From NCBI RefSeq assembly GCF_017591435.1, contig NC_059286.1, forward strand, positions 693,501-757,500: 64,000 nt of DNA, written 5' to 3'. This document shows positions 1 to 10,562 of this stretch, in pieces. The notes beneath the pieces were generated by a model. It worked only from the letters and a program-made list of their open reading frames with translations, was not told the DNA's origin and searched no databases. This stretch comes from Portunus trituberculatus. Its lineage: Eukaryota; Arthropoda; Malacostraca; Decapoda; Portunidae. Positions within the stretch are counted from its first letter, which is position 1. Every line of letters starts with the position of its first letter. The position numbers and the translations under genes were made by a program.

Positions 1-545
1 CTTGAACCACATCATCCATACGTCATATTGTCCTTTCTCCATAAAGGCCTTACGACTGTGTTGCTGAGGTCATGGGTTTGATAGTGGAGGTGGTATAGCT
101 GGCTGATGGTTCACCACAACGTGAAGTCTTGGCCTCAGACACCAATAGCACTCATTACTGCCCCCAGTCTTTGACAATTTCACCATTTCTGCCATTCAAG
201 CAAAGTTTGCAGCCAAGCAGACTTTCACAATTGGTTCTCTGAATAAACATCTGAAGATGGCAAGCACCATTAAAGAGGAGACCTCAGAAATATGTGAAGA
301 CTCATCTACAATACTGGATTCCACTTAAAGACCTCACAGAAGAAAATGTATAGAGTGCATGGATGTCGTGTCCCATAGGATCGGTGCTCTCCAGGCACTT
401 AAATGACACTGCATGGAGGGGAGGCAGATGGTTTACCTAGATGAAACGTAGTTTACCACCAGGATGAACCACAGTACGGAATACCACTGGGAAGCCAAGA
501 TTCAAAACTGTAATGTAATTAATCTGTTTAATGCCTTGTACTTGT
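1..545 (+). pseudogene. Degenerate DDE-transposase-like remnant
   Basis: One frame reads ECMDVVSHRIGALQAL around 351-400, then a stop, then MEGRQMVYLDET at about 416-448, another stop, and TTRMNHSTEYHWEAK. The YLDET string, preceded by a basic, aromatic stretch, resembles the region around a catalytic aspartate in arthropod DDE-type transposase-like proteins. There is no open frame, start codon or visible terminal inverted repeat, so this would be a dead fragment. The family assignment rests on recall of a short motif and is weak. The rest of the segment has no other recognisable content. Confidence 0.3.
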
Positions 546-761
546 ATAAATAGCATGATGGTGGTGGTAATTAGGGTTAATGTGACTTTGAACTGAGTTT
601 CTATTCAGGTTCATTTCATGCTTGTCAGAATTATTCTCATATGCAGGGTGACTTGTACTGAGGCAGAGGGAATAAAGACATCAGCAGCAGAGGTTGCCTT
701 CCTCCACTCTTTGACAATCTCCAACCTGTTACAAGCTATCTAGGCATTCTGCCTCTCCACA
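546..761 (+). other. Leader of decayed gypsy-type element, possible LTR end
   Basis: No gene is seen. An AATAAA lies near 671, followed by sequence ending in CCTGTTACA near 738, just upstream of the gag-like frame that begins at 762. This would fit the R/U5 end of a 5' LTR, but no second LTR copy was found in the window, so the idea is untested. Confidence 0.2.
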
Positions 762-3262
762 GTGAGCAAAGATGAGAAGACAGCTACTGCCATCCCAAGA
801 GACTACCATACCATGGACCTACGCCTAATCCCAGAATTTGATGGCACATCTCATGCCGTTGTGGAGTGGCTGGAGAAGCTGGAGCTTGTCTACAAGTTAC
901 AAGGGATCACTGAGCTGCACACTCTTGTACTGCTGCGACTCACTGCTGGGGCATTCTCAGTGTATCAACAACTAACAAGCTCGGAGAAGGAGGAGTACGA
1001 GAGTAAATAAGCAGCGCTCATCTCTGTCTTTGCTACTGGCAATCTTTTGACTTATGAGTAGTTCGTTGCCCGCAAGCCTGTCGACGTATACTTGATTGAC
1101 TTATGCCACCTTGCTGAGCTCTTTGGTGGTATTCCTGATGCTAGTCTAAGTTCTGCTTTTATGGCCTGCCTTCCTGAAGCTGCTGATCAAATTCTGAGAG
1201 CTGGCTGCCATTTGGAAAGCATGAATACCTGTCAGCTCTTGAATTGTGCCCAAGCTGTCTTGGTGGATGACAGTCTGGGTGTCGGGTTGACAACATACGT
1301 TTCCTGTCTCAGTCACCATGCAGTGGCTTCTACCTCATCAGAGGGTGATGCTGTGTGCTGTCTGTCCTATAACCAGCCAAATCGCTATGCCCGAGACTTC
1401 CTGGCTGGATATGGAGCACGAAGAGGTAGGCGTGGCAGCGTGCACTGCTACAATTGTGAGCAGTGAGGACACATCACTTCAATGTGTTCGGGATACACGT
1501 CAGGAGAGGTGAGCTCAGTGCCAGCCACCTCTCTGTACCACCAATGAAAGGCACATTACAGACAGTAAGACTGAATGTTAATGACGTGAACTGAAGCTTT
1601 GCTGGATACTTGTTCTACAAAGTGTATTTCACATATGTCCTTGTGCTCTCACTGGACCAAAGAAAGGGTCAGTATGGTGACCGTGAGTAGGGAACCTTAT
1701 GAGTGTATGGGGTCGGGAGTGGTGCAGGTCTGCCTAGCCTCGGGAGTATCTGTGCCTATGAGTGTTGTTGCAACATCTTCCAAACCACTTAACTTTGCTT
1801 TCATTCTCAGCATGAATGGTATAACAGCACTACATGATGTTAGAGTGCGTTCTCAGACAGATGTACTGTTTGGTCTCGAAGAAGAGCAGGGTTTAGCAGT
1901 GGCAGCAGCAACCTCACTGGACATAGATGAAAGGGACTTCAAAGTGACATTCAATACCAACACAAATCAGTGGACAGTGTTGTGGAATTGGTGTGATAGT
2001 ATGGAACTGCCACAGCTATTTAACACTGCATCAGAATACAAGGTGGCAAGACAGGTTTGGCTAGAATATGAAAATGAATAAACTCAGTCGATTGCCGACA
2101 AATGGCTGGTTCCTTATGATGAGGACATATATGAGTCAGAGAGAGGAAATAAGGACCCATCTCAATCTGCACACAGCTGAAGTGGATGTCTGCAGAGAAA
2201 AATACATATTGTGGTAAAAAAGTTGCTCTCGTCAACTTACACAAGGCCTACCTACAAATCCATGTGTACCCATCCCTCTGGTCTTACCAAACTGTTGTGC
2301 TCCGTGGAAGGAGGTACTGCCTAACAAGGTGAGGCTTTGGCCTAAACATTGCACCTCTCATTCTAAAGAAGGTTCTGGGTCATGTGCTGAGTTGGGGCAA
2401 AAAGATTCACCGTGCCATTTTTGCTTACCTGGATGACTTCCTCGTGAATGAAAGCATCATGATTACAGCAACTGTGGAGAGTCACCTGAGGCACCACGGC
2501 CTGGTGTGCAAAGCACCTGAGCATGTGCATGATGGAATTCGGGTGCTGGGTATTAAAGTCTTGGGGGGAGTGTCACAGTCTTGTTTGGAGACGTGACAAT
2601 CAGATTAGCAAATTGCCAGAGAAGTTAACAAGGCAACAAGTGTTTTCCATCTGTGGGCAGTTAACGAGTCATCTTCCTGTCTGTGGCTGGCTGTGTGTTG
2701 TGAGATTGTACATCAAAAGATGTGCTAATACAGCTTCCCCTTCTTGGGACAATGAGATCACTGACCCCAGCTTGCTTGCGATGCTCACATAGACCCTTGG
2801 ACATGTAAAGAAGTCTAACTTGGCGCGAGGACAGTGTGATATGGTAGGAGATGAAGCAACTTTGTGGGAGGATGCAAACACTCTTGCATTGGGAACAGTG
2901 ATAGAAGTGAGAGACAAAGTGCTTGAAGATGTGTTCTTGGATACACCACACAACAAGTGCTCGCATATAAACTTGTCGAGCTGGATGCTGCTATCAAAGG
3001 CCTAAATCTCATTGTTTCCTGGAACATGAAAAAATTGTCTCTCATGACAGATTTCTGAACAGTGTACCATTGACTTCAGGACATGTTGTCAGGATAGGCA
3101 TGTTTGAAGACCAAAGTCTGTAGTGAGATGCTGATTCGGCAATGTTTGGAAACTTTCAAAGCAGTCACCAAAGAGTTCAACCTGTGCCTTGAAGTCAACT
3201 TTGTGTCTTCAATCAAGAACAGAGCAGATGAGTTGACAAGAGTGCCAAAGAAGTGGATGACA
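762..3262 (+). pseudogene. Decayed gypsy-type gag-pol (Gag, PR, RT, RNase H)
   Basis: Shifted fragments form a retrotransposon polyprotein in collinear order. Gag-like frames lie at 762-1010 and 1092-1466. A protease-like frame is at 1599-2081, where the expected DTG reads LDTCST. The reverse transcriptase core lies around 2230-2790, with YLDDFLV at 2426-2446 and the downstream VFSICGQLTSHLPVCGWL block. RNase H follows at about 2815-3260, ending ADELTRVPKKWM. No integrase follows: at about 3265 the sequence switches to a minus-strand LINE. Many stops and frameshifts show it is inactive. The pol type matches a Ty3/gypsy-like lineage common in arthropods and nematodes. LTRs were not identified. 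Confidence 0.7.
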
Positions 3263-4390
3263 CTCTACATCCTCAGTGAGACCCCTGACATACCTCTCCT
3301 TGTCTCTTCTCAGGAGAGTTCTAGTTCTATGTGACAGAGCTCTGTACTGGTCGTGGTTCCAAGCAAGTCGGGCAGCGTGATTCTCCTCAATACTGTCCAG
3401 CGTCTCTACTGAGGTGAAGCCACTCCATGACCTTAGGTGCTCCCGAACGCATTCCTTGGCAGCCTCAAGATTCTCATGTTTGAAGTTATCCCATAGCTCT
3501 ACTGAGTTCTTGATGGTGTTTAGCACTCCAAACTGGTTGGAGACTGTCACTGCATACTCCTGGGCACATGTCAAATCCTTCAGTTTCTCAAGATGAAATA
3601 CAGTGTGGTCACATCTTGCAGGCTTTCTGGACTTGACATGTAGCTTGAGTGTAGCAACAACAAGCCTGTGATCAGTCACAAAGAACTTGGCACTTGGAAA
3701 AACCCTGCAGTTCTGAAGGACCCTCCAACGAGTACTAACAAGGATATGGTCATTCTCCTTCGCTACCCCTCTGGCATTGCTATACCAAGTCTGGGGGTGC
3801 AGCACTGGTCTCTGATACCAGGAACCTGCAATTCTCAAGCTTCTGGATCTTGCAAGATTCAGAAGGAAAAAGCTGTTGTTGTTCCTGGTACCAGAGCCAT
3901 GGGAATCAACACATAACTCATAGGCCGCTCTCTCAGTGCCAGTGACAGCATTAACCCTTAATATACGGTGATCGTTTCGGGACGATCGCAGGGTCGCTTG
4001 TGGAGAGGCGGGGATCATACCGGCAGTCATGATTTTTCCATGCTAAACGTTTGGATCTCTCCCCTTCACTATTGGTCCTGGGGCAAGTGGAGGTATCTGG
4101 TATCTTTTCTCGCTCGCCTCCTTGAGCCTTGAGACATATGTTTCCACACAATAGGTCATCTTTTCCCATTTCGAGGCGACATCTGGCAACCCCTGTGACC
4201 CGGAGGGAGGAAACGGTACTCCGAGTGATATTATGCCAGTGTTACTCGGTAGTGACATTGAGAACAGTGATGAAAATGAAGACAGTGATTTTTTTTATTG
4301 AGACAGAAGAAAGTGAAAACTCCAGTAGTGATTCTGATAGTGATCTGGGAGACAGAGATCAACTCTCACAGCGACGTTCATAAACCTCCT

Positions 4391-4392
<2 letters not shown>

Positions 4393-4466
<74 letters not shown>
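4393..4466. repeat. (GA)n microsatellite
   Basis: About 36 uninterrupted GA units inside the left half of the outer piggyBac-like element. The inner copy has a shorter (CT)n at the homologous place, so the array is part of the family and has varied in length. Confidence 0.95.
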
Positions 4467-4498
4467 ACGTGCATTGTATTATTGGAGTTTTGGGGGTA

Positions 4499-6538
4499 CA
4501 GTGATACTTTGAGATATGATCACCCTAACATACGATTTTTTTTATATACGACGAAAAATCTTATATAATTTATGCCTTGAAATACGACGATATTTTTAAG
4601 ATACGAATAGCCATCGGTAGGTGGAGCAGTGATCGCTCGGCTATCCGTGTCCACCCGAACATTCAGCCCGCGTTGTGTATCGTTGTTCATTGTTTGTGCA
4701 TGTATGTGTTTGTGCTCCTCGGCAATGTGTATTTTTTCTTAACCCTTAAAGTACGGGGGGTTGATTTACTTCCCATCTGTTACAACGGGGAAAAATCACA
4801 CGTCAAAAATACTAAGAATATTTTTTCCTTATAAAAACATATTTCTTTGTGTTATTCTGAGTACAACGATGTAATTTTTAACATGTTATGACCTCTGAGA
4901 GCAAAGTTATTGCATATCAAAAAATTCATGGCAGAACCCGCCACTAAGAAATACCCCCCAAGCTCAGATAACACCACATGTTCTCTCTCTCTCTCTCTCT
5001 CTCTCTTTGGGCATTTGAATTTGATGTAAAAGTAGGAACTTTTGCACTTTTATGTCAAGAAAATGCTAACTCAGATATATGAAATGATGTGTAAAACAGG
5101 AAAAGAAAAAGAAACCACATATTACAAGTATTGTGGATTTTTATAATAATTGGAATCTTGCAACTATTATTAGCAATGGGATTCATGTGACTTGGCCAAC
5201 AACCACAGTCCTGTAGAGGCAACCAGGGGTGACACACACCAGCGGATTGCTGGAGGGGAATAGGCTACGCGAGGAGGTTTATGAACGTGAGGGTTGGTCT
5301 CTGTCTCCCAGATCACTATCAGAATCACTACTGGAGTCTTCACTTTCTTCTGTCTCAATAAAAAAATTAGTCTTCATTTTCATCACTGTCCTCAATGTCA
5401 TTACCGAGTAACACTGACATAACATCACTCGGAGTACTGTTTCCTCCCTCTGAATGACGGGGGTTGTCAGATGTCACCTCAAAATGGGAAAAGATGACCT
5501 ATTGTGAGGGAACATATGTCTCAAGGCTCAAGCAGACGAACGAGAAGAGATGCCAGATACCTCCACTTGCCCCAGGACCAATAGTGAGGTGGAGAGATTC
5601 AAACGTTTAGCGAGGAAAAATCATGATTACCAGTATGATCCCCGCCTCTCCGCATGCGATGCTACAATCATACATATACAATCACCGTACTTTAAGTTTT
5701 GTGAACTCAAGACCCAAAAGTAAAAGTTTGGCGAGAAACACACAAAATAGCCTGTATTCACGTACTGGTTACACTTAGAAATTCATTAAACGAGTGAGAA
5801 CAATGCAAAAAATCAGAAGTCTCTAGATGTCATGGTTACCAAAATATCACAGGTTGAATGAGATAGTATCATCGGTTTACATGGCCTTGCATCCGATCGG
5901 GTTCAGCTACCTTGGCTGGAGCGAGAGAAAATGGGCCCCTTGTATCTCTCTCTCTCTCTATCTCTCTCTCTCCTGTTCTGATACCACTCTCATTCAAAAG
6001 TTATCTCCCCGTACCATGGCGAGAGACCCAAGGTATAGAAGTAAGGCGCGTGGGAGAGGTGACGGAATCAGACACAATGAGATGACTGTCGCTGCTATCA
6101 TTCATCGATGCTGACACATTGACATAGAGCATATGTTTATTCCTGATGAGTGTTGCCAGCTCACAAGCAAAGAAAACAGGAAGAAAATAGCCAAAATATA
6201 GCCGTAAAAAGCGTAAACGTCTATCAACGTGCCCCAGTCTTCCGTGATGAATGTCTATCAACGTGTCCTGAATTTTGGGGGTTAAGTCGTTATTTTGAGC
6301 AATATATCATTTATATCATGCATACAATAAACATTGTATTTATCTTATATTAAATCTATATTTGGTTGGTATTTAAAGCATGCTATTTTTTTGGGGGGGT
6401 GGGGTAAATTCATATCACAAGAATGAATTAATTCTATTTCCATTAATTTCTATGGGAAAAATTGATTTGATATACAATTTTTTTTAGATACGACGATTGT
6501 CACGGAACGAATTAAAATCGTATGTCGAAGTACCACTG
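4499..6538. mobile_element. Tigger/pogo-like TIR element nested in piggyBac
   Basis: The termini are CAGTGATACTTTGAGATA at the left and the inverse of CAGTGGTACTTCGACATACG at the right, flanked by TA (4497-4498 and 6539-6540). CAGTGGTAC-type ends and TA duplications are characteristic of the Tc1/mariner Tigger group. The uninterrupted inner piggyBac copy shows that the original target read GGGGGTATTTCTTAG, which matches the two flanks exactly. No transposase frame was found inside. It carries a second piggyBac-like copy at 4743-5695. Confidence 0.75.
4743..5695 (-). mobile_element. Inner piggyBac-like element, reverse orientation
   Basis: It starts after TTAA at 4739-4742 with CCCTTAAAGTACGG. 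Its right arm (about 5266-5695) is the inverted counterpart of the outer element's left arm and carries the same acidic transposase N-terminus on the minus strand. The right terminus ends ATCACCGTACTTTAA without the expected terminal GGG, so it is slightly trimmed or diverged. It is about 950 bp long, internally deleted, with a short (CT)n at 4982-5007 matching the (GA)n of the outer copy. No catalytic domain is present. Confidence 0.7.
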
Positions 6539-7140
6539 TATTTCTTAGCGGCGGGTTTTGTCAGGGGTTTGGAGAAAATTTTTTGATATGCAATAACTTT
6601 GATCTCAGAGGTCATAACATGTTGAAAACTACATCGTTGTACTCAGAATAACACAGATATATGCTTTAATAAGGAAAAAAAATCTTTTAGCATTTTTGAC
6701 AGGTGTGATTTTTCCCCGCTGTAACAGATGGAAAGTAAATCAGCTCCTTGTACTTTAAGGATTAAAGTCTCCCAAGACCGTAAGTGCATCATGACAGGGA
6801 CACTGGTCCAGTACAGAGTTGAGCTTGGCATAGAACGTCTCCTCTTCTTCAGTTTCACATACCTCGGTAGGAGTGTATACTGCAACAACAGACATGAAGC
6901 CTAGACTGTGCTTCAGCCTTAGTCGCATTATACGCTCATCAACCGGAGTAACCTTTACAATGGATGGCTGCAGTCTGCTGGAGACATCCATGGCTACCCT
7001 CTTGATATGGTGACCATTGCTCATGCCGGACCATAGTAAGTAAAATCCTTGCTACTGGTCTTGCTACTGCCAGGCCTTCTTGTTTCAGAGAGTCACACCA
7101 TATCCACCCTCAGTCTACTGAGCTCATCCGATAGATGAGG

Positions 7141-7490
7141 CCCCCCCAAATAGGAACTGCCTTGTCGTGGTGGGCCCCCGCTCTGCCCTTCCGAGGGGGA
7201 AAGGGCTACCCATGCTAGTAAGGTCACCAGTGAGGGGCCAGACCAAATGGTTCCTACGTAGGCTGCCAGTGGACCAGTGGAGCCACCTGCTGGAGGGATT
7301 GCCCCATAGGGGTCATCCTGTGTTGGATGGTTGGGTGTCCAGGCTGGGATGCTTTGGAAGAGGGGTCTCAGCTCTGTCGTGGGCAAACATTCACATCATG
7401 TGGGACCTTTTATTAAAACGACTGGTCCACAAGGGGATGAGGTACCCCGTCCATGGCAGCCAGTGCTCGCTCCCATTGTAGTCCCAGTAG
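7141..7490. other. GC-rich LINE leader sequence, no gene
   Basis: This stretch lies between the 5' end of the minus-strand LINE endonuclease and the plus-strand jockey-like ORF1. It is likely the untranslated leader of one or both elements. Open frames here are not supported by any recognisable protein. Confidence 0.4.
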
Positions 7491-7916
7491 GTGGTTTCCC
7501 TTGTCCCTGGAACTATTCTTTGGTGTTACTTGATGCTCATGGGGAAACACAAAAACTTATCAGGTTCTCGTGAGGTGGTTGACCTGACCTGCGAGACGTC
7601 ATCTTCAGGTCCGAGTAGGGAGGGGGATTCCCCTCCACAAGTGCCTCCTACAGCGGTCTCCTATTCTGGGAGTTCTTCTGAGGGATGCCTCTCTGCTGGG
7701 TTGGACTTCCTTTTGATGGTAAATGTTAATCCATCTTTTTCTTATCATGCCTTGCACTCCCTTCTTAAGGTGTATGGCGTGGTCCTTCGCATTCGACTTG
7801 TTTATGATAAGGACTTTCCATCTAATCGCTGTTATGTGACGTTTATGTCAGGTGATGAAGCCCGTTCGGCTTTAGAACATGTAGCATCTATGCCCCTTGC
7901 TGGCTCTGGCTTTAAG
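7491..7916 (+). pseudogene. Jockey-like LINE ORF1, N-terminal half (RRM-like)
   Basis: The frame reads through a Ser/Pro-rich leader into a compact domain: LLMVNVNPSFSYHALHSLL, then GVVLRIRLVYDKDFPSNRCYVTF, then GDEARSALEHVASMPL. LLMVNVN and NRCYVTF sit where the RNP2 and RNP1 strands of an RNA-recognition motif should be, so this is an RNA-binding ORF1 domain. The protein breaks at 7916 after GSGFK, where a CR1-like LINE is inserted, and resumes at 16901 with MELLHSCSISDSDMDYIP. The three bases AAG occur on both sides (7914-7916 and 16901-16903), a possible short target duplication. Confidence 0.65.
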
Positions 7917-8276
7917 GTGAGGTGGTGAGGTAGCTGCGGTGGCGAGTGGACGTGTTGTGTGTGTGCTCCGTTTTTGGCTGTTGTTTTTATAGTTAGCGAG
8001 TGGTGTTTGTGCTTGGTGTCTGTGTGTGGTGCTTTTGAGTGTTAGTGAAGTGAAAGTGTGTACTGCAAGTGTTAGATTAGAGTGAAATAGTGGTTAGAAT
8101 CAGTGTTTGTGAGTTAAAAGTGTTTTGGTAGAGCGAGGAGACTAGGCTTGTAACCGTCAAGTTGACCTTGAAAGAGGATTAGTTGACCTCACTTAGGCCC
8201 CCACCACCACGGTTCCCCCACCCCGCCATCACCAAGTATTTTTATTTGTTTGTGAGTTAACAGATTGTAAATTAGT

Positions 8277-9406
8277 ATGGCGGTAGCTACTGAGGTATAC
8301 CAGAGTGTGATTGAGTGCGTGAAAGAGAGTGTTGAGATGGGATTGGGCGAGTTTGTTGTGTGTGAGATGTGTGGGCATGACAGGAAGGTCATTGACTTTT
8401 CTGAGTGTATGGTGTGTAGGCTCAAGAGCAAGAATTTAGTTCTTTCTCTTGAGCACCGATAATTGCGAGAGGAAATGAGAAAGTTAAGTGAGGGGAAAAG
8501 TGCGAACGAAGTTCTCATCTTTGAGTTGAAGGAGGAGGTTAAGAGGCTTGGGGAGGCAGTGGAAAAAATTAGGCAGGAGATCAGTGTTAGGCCGAAGGTT
8601 GGACCTTCTGAGGGCGACAGGGTGGCTTGGCCCTCTGTCGGGAAGAGCAGAGTGGGGAAGAGGGAGCAGGCGAGCCAGACTGGGAAAGATAGTAGTCAGG
8701 ATGGGCAGAGATGGCAGGTTGCGAGGGAAGGAAAGCGGAGGCAGTTAGGGAGGATAGGACTAAACCTGTTGAGTGTGAAAATAGGTTCGGTTTGTTGGAG
8801 GGGAGGGGAGAGTGAGAGTGGAGTGAATGAAGTGGTTGTGGTGAGTGAAAGGAGAGAGAAGGGGGTAGAGGAGAGGAGGAGGAGGGTTGTGCCTAGCACA
8901 CCTCAGGTGTGTGTGGTGGGTGACTCTCAGGTTAGGTATTTAGATAGCACTTTCTGTGGGAAAGACAGGGATAGGAGGACGAACGTGTGTATGCCTGGTG
9001 CAGGTGTGAAGGCAGTGAGTGAGGAGGTGCAGAAGAGGGTTGGGGGGATGGAGAGGGAGGGTGTAGTAGTTTTGCACGTAGGTGGGAACGATGTCAGAGC
9101 AGGTGGGTCGGAGGAGTTAGTGGCAAGATTTCGGAAATGTTAGGCAAGATAAGGGAGAGTGGTAGGAGGTGTGTAGTGTCAGGAATCTTGCCTCGTGTGT
9201 ATGTTAGCAGGGAATGGTTGTCTAGGGCCATTGGTGTGAATGATCGGGTAAAAGGGATGTGTAAGGATGTGGGTGTCAGCTTTGTGGATGTATGGGATAG
9301 GTTCTATGGGCGAAGGGATTTGTATGCTAGGGATGGTGTGCATCTGAGTAGGAAGGGTGTGGATGTGCTGAGTGGATGTCTGGAGGGGAGTTGGGATGGA
9401 GTGTAG
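8277..9406 (+). pseudogene. CR1-like ORF1: Cys finger, coiled coil, SGNH esterase
   Basis: The frame opens at ATG 8277 and soon reads CEMCGHDRKVIDFSECMVC, a C-x2-C ... C-x2-C arrangement that could bind zinc. A TAA at 8461 interrupts it once. A charged heptad-like segment follows (REEMRKLSEGKSANEVLIFE and on). The esterase then shows block I VCVVGDSQVRYLD near 8915, block III VVLHVGGNDV near 9067-9096, and after a frameshift at about 9140 block V LYARDGVHLS near 9320-9350. These supply the Ser, Gly-Asn and Asp-His of SGNH hydrolases. Esterase-type ORF1 proteins are known from CR1/L2 LINEs, where the exact role of the esterase is unsettled. One stop and one frameshift make this copy nonfunctional. 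Confidence 0.75.
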
Positions 9407-10263
9407 GGGTGAGGTAGCAAATGCATTCCAGAAGAAAGATGTTAGACATAAATTAGATAGGATAAACAGAGATAGTGAAAAGATTAGGAAAGATTTCCAG
9501 GTGCAAATAGGAGAGAATAAGATTAGGATTCCAAATAAGGAGACAGCATCTAGGAAGGTAGCAGGACTTAAATGTTTTTATGTAAATGCCAGGAGTCTTA
9601 GGAACAAGAAGGACGAGTTATCTAGTTATATAGTTGAGGAGGACTTAGATGTTGTATGTGTCACAGAGGCATGGGTAAATGAGGAAAAGTTTAGGAAAAT
9701 AGGAAAGAATATGAAGTAGATGGATACATTATGTATTTACACCAGAGAATTGGTAGGATAGGTGGAGGAGTAGTTATTTATGTAAAAAATCCTTCATTTC
9801 CAGTCAGGTTAATGGTATTAAGGTAGATAACAGAGTAGAGTCCTTATGGCTGGATGTTAGAGTAAACAAAAGTAAGGTTATTAGAGTAGGAGCTTTTATA
9901 GACCACCTAACCAGTCAGCAGATGTAGACAACCTTATGGTAGATGAGATAAATAGGGGGTGTACTAGTCAGACAATTATCTTAGGGGATTTTAATCTTAA
10001 GTCAGTAAACTGGGAGAGGATGGTAGGAGATGCTAGTGAAAATAAGTTTATGGAAAGTTTTCAGGATAACTATTTAGTGCAGATGGTAGATAAACCTACT
10101 AGGGGGAGGAAGGTTTTAGACATAGTACTAACAAATATTGAGCATTGTTTAAAGGAAGTTGAGGTAGGAGAGACTTTAGCAAACAGTGACCATCATATTT
10201 ATCATTAATTCCAGTAGGGATAACATAGTGAATAAGACTAGAGTCCCAAACTATCAGAAAGGC
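9400..10263 (+). pseudogene. CR1-like ORF2, endonuclease part
   Basis: Begins around LKCFYVNARSLRNKKDELSS and DVVCVTEAWVNEE, the N-terminal strand and the metal-binding Glu region of an apurinic-type endonuclease. It passes through several frameshifts (9720-9930) and continues IILGDFNLKSVNWE and TRGRKVLDIVLTN, ending near SDHH. The SDHH block is the C-terminal catalytic His motif. The domain is then cut by the DIRS insertion at about 10264 within a sequence reading VPNYQKGNF. The matching RT half starts at 14561. Confidence 0.75.
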
Positions 10264-10264
10264 A

Positions 10265-10350
10265 ATTTTACGTCAGCTGTCGTCTCTGCTGACATGGGGC
10301 GCTCACATGAGATATGCGGGAGCCCAACCAAACACCAGTTGCGCATGCTT
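10265..10350. repeat. DIRS left inverted terminal repeat
   Basis: Begins AATTTTACGTCAGC and contains GTCGTCTCTGCTGACA and TCACATGAGATATGCGGG. The reverse complement recurs at the right end (14451-14515) and, for the outer part, in the internal complementary region (14197-14245). Confidence 0.85.
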
Positions 10351-10562
10351 GACCACACCGGACGGACGTGCTGTGGACCCGCTGGTCCATTTGGTGCTTT
10401 TTCTTTCAGCAGGCCACGTTACTTGTTACGCAGGTACAGTGCCTACTATCCGTTACCTGTTTAAGGGCGGTTAGTGCCTTACAAGATGGCTTTTTGTTGG
10501 CGGGGGGCTATATACAAGCTTACGGCTTTGTTTTGATCTCCCTTTGACGACCAGGTTGTGTG

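Larger units (their letters stand above)
3955..6761 (+). mobile_element. Outer piggyBac-like element, non-autonomous
   Basis: It is bounded by TTAA at 3951-3954 and 6762-6765. The left end begins CCCTTAATATACGG and the right end finishes in the complement of a similar terminal repeat. The left arm (to about 4390) retains an acidic transposase N-terminus: one frame reads LPVLLGSDIENSDENEDSDF and then a Ser/Asp-rich stretch, typical of piggyBac transposase N-termini. No DDD catalytic core is present. The right arm (6541-6761) matches the left end of the inner copy in inverted orientation. The interior is occupied by a Tigger-like element at 4499-6538. Removing 3955-6761 plus one TTAA restores the LINE endonuclease frame. 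Confidence 0.8.
3265..7140 (-). mobile_element. LINE endonuclease fragment, split by a 2.8-kb nest
   Basis: Two minus-strand blocks form one apurinic-type endonuclease (EN) domain of a non-LTR retrotransposon of the kind often labelled craniofacial development protein 2-like. The upstream half (about 7140-6762) reads DELSRLRVDMV ... VVAVYTPTEVCETEEEE ... LTVLGDFN. The downstream half (3950-3265) starts AVTGTERAAYELC and ends RRDKERYVRGLTED. The break falls exactly between GDFN and AV, at a TTAA site where a piggyBac-like element (3955-6761) inserted. No reverse transcriptase follows, so the copy is truncated at its 3' side where it abuts the gypsy remnant. EN catalytic motifs around GDFN are visible, but the frame also carries stops near 7090. 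Confidence 0.75.

Noticed and set aside
4298..4504. Open frame with an RERERE stretch
   Set aside because: Out-of-frame reading of the piggyBac arm plus the (GA)n array.
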